This document shows, piece by piece, positions 1 through 5,928 of a stretch of DNA of 16,032 bases. The translations under genes were made by a program, and so were the position numbers. Below the pieces are notes generated by a model that saw only the letters and a program-made list of their open reading frames with translations, ran no database searches and had not been told where the DNA came from. The stretch comes from GCA-002731945 sp036344135 (GTDB lineage Bacteria > Pseudomonadota > Alphaproteobacteria > MED-G09), in the NCBI GenBank assembly GCA_036344135.1, contig JAYYUG010000012.1:1-16032 (forward strand), given 5' to 3'. Every line of letters starts with the position of its first letter. The first letter of the stretch is position 1.

Positions 1-15
1 CTCTATAGAATTCAT
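1..15 (-). CDS. Possible start of a further operon gene, cut by the left edge
   Basis: An ATG on the minus strand at 13-15 opens a frame reading M-N-S-I-E before the window ends. It lies 6 bases after the stop of the crotonase gene, in the same direction, matching the 7-11 base spacing of the other genes in this cluster. An AGGA-like sequence lies inside the end of the crotonase gene, about 12 bases upstream, which is rather far. Five codons say nothing about function; this rests only on position and could be chance. Confidence 0.35.
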
Positions 16-21
16 CGTAAA

Positions 22-801
22 TTATTTTCCTTTCCAATTTGGCTTTCTTTTTTCAGAAAATGCCAGCGGTCCTTCAATAAAATCTTCACTCGCTACCAAT
101 GATTTAATGGCCTCATATTTTTGAGACATCGCTTCATCGATGCTTGCATAATTTAAGCCGGAATAAGCCACCTCTTTTGTTGTCCTTATAGAAACCGGCG
201 AGCATTCCATTATCATTTCAGCCCATTCTATGGATTTATCTAATAAATACTTCTGATCTACAACTTCATTAACAAAACCTAATTCCTTGCCTTCAAAAGC
301 GCTTACAACCCGACCAGTAAGCATCATACCCATTGCGCGTTTCATACCAATTTGTCTAGGTAGTCGATGAATACCACCAGCTAAAGCTGCAAGACCCACC
401 TTTGGTTCCGGCAATGCAAAACTAGCATTTTCCGAAGCGACAATAATGTCGCAAGCAAGCGCAATCTCAAAACCACCGCCCATAGCAACGCCGTTAACAG
501 CAGCTATTACAGGTTTATGTAAATCAAAACGAGATGTAATTCCAGCGAATCCTGATGGATTTCTTTCTAACGGTCTTTTCCCCTCAGCTTGATATTTTAA
601 ATCATTTCCTGCTGAAAAGGCTTTTTCGCCTGCACCAGTTATGATAGCAACCCAAGCGTTACTTTCTTCCTGAAAATCATTGAATATTTCCTCTAATTCA
701 AGATGTGCTGGCGCATGCAATGCGTTCATTCTTTCTGGTCTATTTAAGGTTACAATCCATAGATTGTCCTTTTTTTCTAATTTTGAAAATTCGTAAGTCA
801 T
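22..801 (-). CDS. Enoyl-CoA hydratase/isomerase (crotonase) family protein, CaiD-like
   Basis: A cytoplasmic crotonase-fold enzyme of 259 residues, the usual family length. These enzymes act on acyl-CoA thioesters, most often adding or removing water across an alpha-beta double bond. Oxyanion-hole segments are visible as AFSAGNDL (about 61-68) and NGVAMGGGFE (103-112). Both acidic positions used by hydratases are present: E112 after the GGG, and E132 in the ALPEPKVGL segment. The ending (IEGPLAFSEKRKPNWKGK) and the GFAGxT stretch near 84-88 resemble, from memory, carnitinyl-CoA dehydratase CaiD, but the true substrate cannot be read from the sequence. The start is well supported: TAGGAG, overlapping the stop codon of the upstream gene, lies about 6 bases before the ATG. 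It is the last complete gene of the minus-strand cysE cluster, directly after a gamma-carbonic-anhydrase-like gene. Ordinary fatty-acid or amino-acid degradation is equally possible. Confidence 0.88.
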   Translation of the reverse strand: MTYEFSKLEKKDNLWIVTLNRPERMNALHAPAHLELEEIFNDFQEESNAWVAIITGAGEKAFSAGNDLKYQAEGKRPLERNPSGFAGITSRFDLHKPVIAAVNGVAMGGGFEIALACDIIVASENASFALPEPKVGLAALAGGIHRLPRQIGMKRAMGMMLTGRVVSAFEGKELGFVNEVVDQKYLLDKSIEWAEMIMECSPVSIRTTKEVAYSGLNYASIDEAMSQKYEAIKSLVASEDFIEGPLAFSEKRKPNWKGK

Positions 802-809
802 ATTATCTC

Positions 810-1340
810 CTAATCAATTAATTTAAGTTTTTTAGAGAACATTTTCCAGTTTTCACAATAGTGTTCTGCAGAAGCCTCTAGAAACTTCTCCATCTCAGTA
901 TCCACAGATTTTATAACCTTTCCGGGAATACCTACAACCATTGAATTATCAGGAATTTCTTTTCCTTCAGTAATTAATGTTTTTGAGCCTATTAAGCAGT
1001 TTTTACCTATCTTTACCCCGTTTAGAATTACTGCTCCGATACCGATGAGTGAATTATCGCCGATATCACAACCGTGTAGCATTGCCTGGTGCCCAACTGT
1101 TACTCCTTTTCCAATTTTCAAAGGAAAACCATAATCTGTGTGAAGAACACTTAAATCTTGAACATTACTTTTTTTACCAAACTCTATTACTTCACAATCA
1201 CCTCTCAAAGTAGCTCCAAACCAAATACTTGAATTCTCACGCAATATAACATCTCCAATAATATTAGCATCGGGAGCTACCCAAAATTTTCCTTTTTCAG
1301 GCAGTACTGGACTTTTATCATCTAAACTATAAAAAACCAT
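810..1340 (-). CDS. Gamma-carbonic-anhydrase-like protein (YrdA/PaaY/CaiE family, left-handed beta helix)
   Basis: A 176-residue hexapeptide-repeat protein expected to form a trimeric left-handed beta helix with metal sites between subunits. Residues matching the gamma-carbonic anhydrase active site are visible: R46 and D48 (LRGD), Q61-D62, and three candidate metal-binding histidines, H67, H84 and H89. The acidic proton-shuttle loop of the archaeal enzyme Cam is not seen, as is usual in the shorter YrdA/CamH-like group. A helical tail (about 147-171) closes the helix. Some relatives hydrate CO2, while PaaY is a thioesterase of the phenylacetate route and CaiE accompanies carnitine enzymes. 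The next gene is a CaiD-like crotonase 8 bases downstream, so a role in CoA-ester metabolism is a reasonable inference but not proven. The fold is very likely; the reaction is uncertain. Confidence 0.85.
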   Translation of the reverse strand: MVFYSLDDKSPVLPEKGKFWVAPDANIIGDVILRENSSIWFGATLRGDCEVIEFGKKSNVQDLSVLHTDYGFPLKIGKGVTVGHQAMLHGCDIGDNSLIGIGAVILNGVKIGKNCLIGSKTLITEGKEIPDNSMVVGIPGKVIKSVDTEMEKFLEASAEHYCENWKMFSKKLKLID

Positions 1341-1351
1341 TTAATAATAAC

Positions 1352-1762
1352 CTACAAATCAAAATCCAAGATTGACATAGAAAAAGTGCAAGAATCGATG
1401 TCATCTTCAAAAATAACGCCAATAAATTCATTATCCCCATCTGTTTTAGATATAGAAACTTCCTTAGAATCTTCTATTGATCCACGTTCACTAATAATTA
1501 TTTTAGAATTTTCAAAAATCTTTCTTAAGGTATTTTCTAGTGAATCTGTATCTTTTAAAGATTTCTTTAAAGGCACATTTAATGAATAAGAAATATCCAA
1601 TTCATCTGGGTCAATATCTTTCGAAATTTCTCCAAAGTTTTCTCCACTAACGAAAAAATCAACTATATTACCTTCAGAATCTTTCTTTCTTAAATTAATA
1701 CTATCATTCTCAAAAACCATTCTGAGATAGCTTTGAATAGATAAAACCTCATCATTTTTCAT
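1352..1762 (-). CDS. DUF3126-like protein with two tandem copies of the domain
   Basis: An acidic 136-residue protein of unknown function. The C-terminal half, ending NEFIGVIFEDD (111-121) and then SMSILDFDL (128-136), matches my memory of DUF3126, a short (about 70-residue) alphaproteobacterial family usually encoded beside cysE, as here. The N-terminal half looks like a second, more diverged copy: SIQSYLRMVFEN at 8-19 parallels SLENTLRKIFEN at 74-85, and ENFGEISKD (41-49) followed by SYSLNVPL (58-65) parallels the NEFIGVIFED and FSMSILDF segments. The offset is about 66 residues. No signal peptide, membrane segment or metal motif is visible. The start is supported by AAAGGAA about 7 bases upstream, and the gene begins 11 bases after the cysE stop, so it is very probably co-transcribed with cysE. 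Function is unknown; family membership is from memory and not searched. Confidence 0.8.
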   Translation of the reverse strand: MKNDEVLSIQSYLRMVFENDSINLRKKDSEGNIVDFFVSGENFGEISKDIDPDELDISYSLNVPLKKSLKDTDSLENTLRKIFENSKIIISERGSIEDSKEVSISKTDGDNEFIGVIFEDDIDSCTFSMSILDFDL

Positions 1763-1773
1763 AGAAATTCCTT

Positions 1774-2511
1774 TTATTCTTTCAAGATTCTAGCGGGAAC
1801 TCCTACCGCTGTAGAATTTTCTGGAATATCATTTATCACAACCGAACCTGCACCAATCTTTACATTGTTGCCTATTTTAATATTACCTAAGACAGTCGAA
1901 TTGGCTGCAAGAAGAACATTTTTTCCGACTTTTGGGTGTCTATCATGTATCTCCGATCCTATTCCCCCCAGGGATACACCATGAAATATTGAACAATCAT
2001 CACCTACCTCAGCTGTCTCACCTATGACTAATCCTGATGCATGATCAATCATTATTCCTTTACCAATCTTCGCAGCAGGATGAATGTCTATATTAAATAA
2101 TTCAGAAACTTTGGACTGAATAAATAAGGAGATTCCTATTTTTTTTTCCCAATAATGATTAGCTACCCTATAAGCTTGAAGGGCCTGGAATCCTTTAAAA
2201 AATAGTACTGGTTGGCAATAGAATCGGCATGCGGGATCTTTTTCAAAAACAGAATTAATATCCTCTTCAATAGAAAGTTGAATAATTTCTGATGACAAAG
2301 CTATTGATATTGACTTCCTTAAAGAGTCAACACTATCCTTTTTATCAGAGAGTTTATTTGCTAAAATATTAGTAACAGAATCAAAAAGATTATCAAAAAT
2401 AAGGACATTTTTCTCAAGAAAGTCTTCTAATTCAGGATCCGAAGATTTTATTTTCTCTACCTCTGTGGTAATTATATTCCAAAGATCATTTCCGTAAGTT
2501 TTTTTATTCAC
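1774..2511 (-). CDS. cysE: Serine O-acetyltransferase, first step of cysteine synthesis from serine
   Basis: Transfers acetyl from acetyl-CoA to L-serine, giving O-acetylserine for cysteine synthase. The 245-residue protein has the usual layout: a helical N-terminal domain (about 1-140), with DPACR (92-96) and H119, then a left-handed beta helix. Catalytic and binding residues are visible: H144, D156-H157 in the IDHASG segment, E165 (VIGETAEVG), and R191-H192 before the hexapeptide repeats. The start is GTG, backed by GGAG five bases upstream. The protein stops immediately after AVGVPARILKE. Enterobacterial CysE continues for some 25 residues to a C-terminal isoleucine that docks into cysteine synthase and influences cysteine feedback; that tail is absent. 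It heads a minus-strand operon with the DUF3126-like gene, a gamma-CA-like gene and a crotonase. Confidence 0.93.
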   Translation of the reverse strand: MNKKTYGNDLWNIITTEVEKIKSSDPELEDFLEKNVLIFDNLFDSVTNILANKLSDKKDSVDSLRKSISIALSSEIIQLSIEEDINSVFEKDPACRFYCQPVLFFKGFQALQAYRVANHYWEKKIGISLFIQSKVSELFNIDIHPAAKIGKGIMIDHASGLVIGETAEVGDDCSIFHGVSLGGIGSEIHDRHPKVGKNVLLAANSTVLGNIKIGNNVKIGAGSVVINDIPENSTAVGVPARILKE

Positions 2512-2516
2512 AAAAA

Positions 2517-2520
2517 CTCC
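2517..2520 (-). promoter_or_regulatory. Shine-Dalgarno GGAG fixing the GTG start of cysE
   Basis: GGAG on the minus strand lies five bases before the GTG at 2509-2511. An out-of-frame ATG overlaps it, and no in-frame ATG lies close by, so GTG is the best start for cysE. Confidence 0.7.
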
Positions 2521-2541
2521 ATTAACATTTTTATTAACATT
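2521..2541. repeat. Two direct copies of ATTAACATT, 12 bases apart
   Basis: ATTAACATT occurs at 2521-2529 and 2533-2541 in the divergent region between cysE and the SDR gene. The first copy overlaps the proposed -35 of the plus-strand promoter. A spacing of about one helical turn would suit a regulator binding site, but the region is very AT-rich and the repeat may be chance. Confidence 0.45.
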
Positions 2542-2550
2542 AAATATAAT
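2522..2550 (+). promoter_or_regulatory. Probable sigma-70-type promoter for the SDR / zinc-finger pair
   Basis: TTAACA (2522-2527) and TATAAT (2545-2550) are separated by exactly 17 bases, giving five of six and six of six matches to the consensus hexamers. Transcription would start near 2557, leaving an untranslated leader of roughly 78 bases before the ATG at 2635. AT-richness raises the chance of a false match. No comparably good minus-strand promoter for cysE was found in the same gap. Confidence 0.5.
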
Positions 2551-2634
2551 TCAAAATATTACTAAAAAACCTATTCATTATTTACTTTATCGGCAAGTTA
2601 TAACTAAATTACTAGAAAAAAAAGAAAGCTTAAA

Positions 2635-3411
2635 ATGAATAACAATGAAAAAGTCGCTATAATTACGGGCTCTTCGCAAGGACTAGGAGCCTCTGTCGCA
2701 AAGAAACTAGCTAAAAACAATATAAATGTTGTCATCAATTACTCTTCTAATAAAAATCTAGCACTAGAGGTAGAAAAATTTTGTATTTCTCAAAATGTAA
2801 AAACACTTTGCATTAATGCCGACATCTCGACTGATTCAGGATGTAAGAAACTTGTTGATGAAACAATTAATTTTTTTGGAAGAGTGGATATTTTGGTAAA
2901 TAATGCAGGAACAACTAAATTCGCAAGTCACTCTAAACTTGATGAATTATCCTCTGAAGATTTTATCAACATTTATAAACTTAATGTAATTGGTGTATAT
3001 CAGATGATAAAAAATGTTGAGCCTTATATGAAAAAGAATGGTTTTGGTTCAATTGTAAACGTATCATCTATTGCTGGTCTAACCGGCATAGGGTCTTCAA
3101 TTGCTTATGCGGCCTCAAAAGGTGCGCTCAATACTATGACGCTATCGTTAGCAAGGGCTTTGGCTCCCGAAATTAGAGTAAATGCAGTTTGTCCCGGATT
3201 TATTGGAACTGGGTGGTTTGAAAATAAATTTGGTAAAGAGACATTTAATAGAATAGTTGAAGACCAAAAAAGAACAACTCCATTAAAAAGAGCTGGGACT
3301 CCAGATGATATTGCTAATAGTGTCATTTTCTTTTGTCTTGAAGGGGGAGATCATATTACAGGAGAGACTTTAATAGCCGATGCCGGGCTGCACCTATCTT
3401 TACCAAAATAA
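2635..3411 (+). CDS. Short-chain dehydrogenase/reductase (FabG-like SDR oxidoreductase)
   Basis: A 258-residue classical SDR, expected to be a soluble NAD(P)-dependent oxidoreductase. It shows the nucleotide-binding motif TGSSQGLG (11-18), an acidic residue near the adenine pocket (D63 in NADIS), the structural NNAG (89-92), and the catalytic set S144/S145, Y158 and K162 in the YAASK arrangement. The PGF segment (187-189) and the GETLIADAG ending are typical of FabG-like proteins. The substrate cannot be deduced: the FabG-like subgroup also includes sugar, steroid and hydroxyacyl dehydrogenases. It diverges from cysE across a 123-base gap containing a good plus-strand promoter. The Shine-Dalgarno is weak (AAAGAAAG, about 5 bases before the ATG). 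A CHCC zinc-finger gene follows 13 bases after its stop and is probably co-transcribed. Confidence 0.88.
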   Translation: MNNNEKVAIITGSSQGLGASVAKKLAKNNINVVINYSSNKNLALEVEKFCISQNVKTLCINADISTDSGCKKLVDETINFFGRVDILVNNAGTTKFASHSKLDELSSEDFINIYKLNVIGVYQMIKNVEPYMKKNGFGSIVNVSSIAGLTGIGSSIAYAASKGALNTMTLSLARALAPEIRVNAVCPGFIGTGWFENKFGKETFNRIVEDQKRTTPLKRAGTPDDIANSVIFFCLEGGDHITGETLIADAGLHLSLPK

Positions 3412-3412
3412 T

Positions 3413-3419
3413 AAAGGAG
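3413..3419 (+). promoter_or_regulatory. Shine-Dalgarno AAAGGAG selecting a TTG start
   Basis: AAAGGAG lies just after the SDR stop codon and five bases before an in-frame TTG at 3425. It is among the strongest ribosome-binding sites in the window and has no ATG at a suitable distance, so it decides the start of the zinc-finger gene. Confidence 0.75.
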
Positions 3420-3424
3420 AAACT

Positions 3425-3607
3425 TTGGAAAAAATTCCTAAAATAACAAATGATGAAGGAAAAAAAAGAATAGAAATTTCTTTTAAGAAATTTAATTGTC
3501 TTGGGGCATCACCTCCACATGATCACCCTCATATATATTTAGATATGGGAGAAAAAGAAGATATAATTTGTCCTTACTGTGGAACGAATTTTGAATATAA
3601 AGCTTAA
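3425..3607 (+). CDS. CHCC-type zinc-finger protein, NDUFS6-like (complex I accessory subunit family)
   Basis: A 60-residue protein with the CHCC zinc-finger pattern: a cysteine in FNCLGA, a histidine in the DHPHIYLDMG segment, and two cysteines in IICPYCGTNFEY. This layout is the zf-CHCC family, which includes the mitochondrial complex I subunit NDUFS6 and small alphaproteobacterial homologues of about 60-70 residues. By homology it may help assemble or stabilise NADH dehydrogenase, though no nuo gene lies nearby. The start is taken as TTG at 3425 because a near-perfect AAAGGAG sits five bases upstream. An in-frame ATG at 3380 would overlap the SDR gene by 32 bases, lacks a ribosome-binding site, and adds residues that do not look like family sequence. 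It converges on the tRNA-Leu gene, whose 3' end is 10 bases away. Confidence 0.85.
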   Translation: MEKIPKITNDEGKKRIEISFKKFNCLGASPPHDHPHIYLDMGEKEDIICPYCGTNFEYKA

Positions 3608-3617
3608 ATAACATCTT

Positions 3618-3707
3618 TGGTGCGGACACCCGGACTCGAACCGGGACGGAGATTAATCTCCTTCAGATTTTAAGTCTGATGTGTCTACCAAATTCCACCA
3701 TGTCCGC
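3618..3707 (-). tRNA. tRNA-Leu, anticodon UAA, CCA encoded
   Basis: A complete class II tRNA cloverleaf reads on the minus strand. The seven-base acceptor GCGGACA pairs with TGTCCGC, followed by discriminator A and a genomically encoded CCA. The D stem is GTG/CAC. The anticodon stem TCAGA/TCTGA encloses loop CTTAAAA, placing anticodon TAA at 3670-3672. The long variable arm is a GGAGA/TCTCC hairpin with a TTAA loop, as expected for leucine, and the T arm is CCCGG-TTCGAGT-CCGGG. It decodes UUA (and UUG by wobble), a codon heavily used in AT-rich genomes. It begins only 6 bases after the purB stop in the same direction, with no promoter room, so it is probably processed from the map-purB transcript. 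Confidence 0.97.
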
Positions 3708-3713
3708 AAAAAA

Positions 3714-5015
3714 TTAACCCAATACTCTTTTAAAAATATGATCGACATTCTTTAAATGATAATTTAAATCAAAAATATCTTCTATCTCTTCATCAGACAA
3801 AACTGAAGTAATTTGTTTATCATTTTTAATAAGATCATAAAAAGTTACTTTACTATCATGGGCATTGTAAGCTTCCATTGCATTATCTTGAACTATCTTA
3901 TATGCATCCTCTCTACTTATATCTTTTAGGGTAAGAACTAGAAGGAGTCTTTGCGAATAAATCAAACTCCCGAACTGTTCTAAATTTTTAGACATGTGGG
4001 TAGGATAAACAACCATATTGTCAATTACATCCGACAATCTATTAAGAGAAAAATCAAGTGTCACTGTAGCATCTGGGGCAATCATTCTTTCAACGCTCGA
4101 ATGTGAAATATCTCTCTCATGCCATAAGGCAACATTCTCTAATGCAGGAATAACAGCACTTCTGACTATACGTGAGAGACCCGTAAGATTTTCCGTTAAA
4201 ATTGGATTTCTCTTATGAGGCATAGATGATGATCCCTTCTGTTTTTTTGAAAAATATTCTTCGACCTCCATAACCTCCGATCTCTGCAAATGCCTTATTT
4301 CAGTCGAGAGCCTTTCGACAGAACTTGCAATTATGGCAAGTGTAGAAAAAAAAGCTGCATGCCTATCTCTTGGAGCCACTTGTGATGATATGGGCTCAAT
4401 ATTTAAATTAAGTTTTTTTGAAACATATTCCTCAATAAATGGATCAACATTTGCAAATGTTCCTACAGAGCCAGAAATAGCACAAGTGCTTATTTCTAAA
4501 ACAGCATTTTCTAATCTAACTTTATTTCTTTCGAATTCCGCATAAGCCTGAAGCATTTTGAGTCCAAAAGTAGTTGGTTCAGCATGTATGCCATGGCTAC
4601 GGCCGATGCACACAGTATCTTTATGCTCAATAGCTCTATTCTTTAGTCCTTTTAATAGTATCTCTAAGTCTTTTAATAAAAGTTCGCCTGACCTTTTTAA
4701 CTGTATATTTAGACAAGTATCCAAAATATCTGATGAAGTCATGCCTTGATGAATAAATCTTGCCTCAGGTCCAACACTTTCAGAAACATTAGTAAGGAAA
4801 GCAACAACATCATGTTTTACTTCCTTTTCTATTTCTTCTATTTTTTTTATATCAAATTTTGCTTTCCTACGAACCAACTCTGACACACCCTTAGGAACAA
4901 TTCCGATTTCTTCCATCGCTTCTAAAGCGTATAACTCTATATCAAGCCAAATGGAGAATTTTGTGTCTTCCAACCATATTGAGGTCATTTCATCTCTAGA
5001 ATATCGCGGTATCAT
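3714..5015 (-). CDS. purB: Adenylosuccinate lyase (purine synthesis)
   Basis: Catalyses two fumarate-releasing steps: SAICAR to AICAR in inosinate synthesis, and adenylosuccinate to AMP. It is a cytoplasmic homotetramer of the fumarase/aspartase superfamily. The 433-residue length matches the short bacterial form. Visible signatures are KHDV (67-70), HQGMTSSD (89-96), the HGIHAEPTTFG segment with catalytic-type H141, and the superfamily signature GSSSMPHKRNP (261-271) carrying the catalytic serine loop. An AGGAAAG Shine-Dalgarno precedes the ATG. map lies 27 bases upstream in the same direction, and a tRNA-Leu follows 6 bases after the stop. The other pur genes here are on the opposite strand, downstream of a divergent gap, so purB is close to them but transcribed separately. 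Confidence 0.97.
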   Translation of the reverse strand: MIPRYSRDEMTSIWLEDTKFSIWLDIELYALEAMEEIGIVPKGVSELVRRKAKFDIKKIEEIEKEVKHDVVAFLTNVSESVGPEARFIHQGMTSSDILDTCLNIQLKRSGELLLKDLEILLKGLKNRAIEHKDTVCIGRSHGIHAEPTTFGLKMLQAYAEFERNKVRLENAVLEISTCAISGSVGTFANVDPFIEEYVSKKLNLNIEPISSQVAPRDRHAAFFSTLAIIASSVERLSTEIRHLQRSEVMEVEEYFSKKQKGSSSMPHKRNPILTENLTGLSRIVRSAVIPALENVALWHERDISHSSVERMIAPDATVTLDFSLNRLSDVIDNMVVYPTHMSKNLEQFGSLIYSQRLLLVLTLKDISREDAYKIVQDNAMEAYNAHDSKVTFYDLIKNDKQITSVLSDEEIEDIFDLNYHLKNVDHIFKRVLG

Positions 5016-5042
5016 TTGGATTCTTTCCTAATAAAAGAGTTA

Positions 5043-5864
5043 CTATATTTCAATTGGATTACCTGTATTATTCAAAGATTCGGTAAATATTTCTACTCCG
5101 CTTTCCGTTACACCCAAAGTATGTTCGAATTGTGATGACAAGCTTCTGTCTCTTGTAACAGCAGTCCATCCATCGGGCAAAATTTTAGTATGGGGTTTAC
5201 CATAATTTATCATAGGCTCTACTGTAAAAAACATACCCTTCCTTAACTGAGCTCCGGTTCCTTTATTTCCATAGTGTAAAATATTTGGCTCATCATGAAA
5301 AACTTTCCCTATCCCATGACCGCAGAATTCTTTAACAATTGAAAAACCTTTATCTTCGGCAAAGTTCTGTATAGCATTGCCAATATCTCCAAGAAAAACT
5401 CCAGGTTTAATCATATCAATTGCTAAATTTAGACTGTCAAATGTGGTTTTAATTATCTTCCTGGCTTTTACTGATGGTTCGCCTGCAACATACATTCGAG
5501 AGGAATCACCGTGCCAACTATCTAAAATCAAGGTTACATCTATATTGACAATGTCTCCTTCTTGAAGAATTTTTTGACTAGGAATCCCGTGACAAACTAC
5601 ATGATTAATAGAAGTACAAATAGATTTTTTAAAACCTCTATAATTTAAAGGAGCAGGAATAGCTTTGTTATCAAGTATGAATTCATAAGCGAATTTATCC
5701 AAACTCTCAGTAGATATACCTGGTTGAACCTCATCTGCAAAGAGATCTAATAGTTCAGCAGCGAGCTTGCCTACGTTTCGCATTCCTACAAAATCTTCTG
5801 TTCGGTGTAATTTTATTTGCTCTGAAGTTCTATCCAAAACTAAATTTTCATTTATTTGATCCAT
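5043..5864 (-). CDS. map: Type I methionine aminopeptidase
   Basis: Removes the initiator methionine from new proteins; a cytoplasmic di-metal peptidase. The 273-residue length, with an N-terminal extension of about 20 residues relative to E. coli, is common in alphaproteobacteria as I recall. All five metal ligands are recognisable: D109 (VNIDVTL), D120 (WHGDSSRMY), H183 (CGHGIG), E216 (FTVEPMI) and E247 (SQFEHTLGV). The substrate-site histidine H92 (VCHGIP) is also present. Unusually for this window, no Shine-Dalgarno precedes the ATG at 5862-5864: the upstream bases are a run of alternating A and T. Either the transcript is leaderless or translation starts without an SD. It heads the map-purB-tRNA-Leu unit and diverges from the molybdopterin-binding gene across 64 bases. 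Confidence 0.96.
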   Translation of the reverse strand: MDQINENLVLDRTSEQIKLHRTEDFVGMRNVGKLAAELLDLFADEVQPGISTESLDKFAYEFILDNKAIPAPLNYRGFKKSICTSINHVVCHGIPSQKILQEGDIVNIDVTLILDSWHGDSSRMYVAGEPSVKARKIIKTTFDSLNLAIDMIKPGVFLGDIGNAIQNFAEDKGFSIVKEFCGHGIGKVFHDEPNILHYGNKGTGAQLRKGMFFTVEPMINYGKPHTKILPDGWTAVTRDRSLSSQFEHTLGVTESGVEIFTESLNNTGNPIEI

Positions 5865-5928
5865 AGAAGATATATATATTAAAAAGTATTATTGAGCTAG
5901 TATCCTAATATTGTTCCTTTAAATCTAT

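Noticed and set aside
3380..3424. ATG at 3380 as the zinc-finger gene start
   Set aside because: No ribosome-binding site, overlap with the SDR gene, and a much better TTG start with AAAGGAG at 3425.
3608..3617. A rho-independent terminator between the zinc-finger gene and the tRNA
   Set aside because: Ten bases with no inverted repeat; the hairpins nearby belong to the tRNA itself.
4018..4749. Three short plus-strand frames opposite purB
   Set aside because: All lie antisense to conserved purB motifs and show no coding character of their own.
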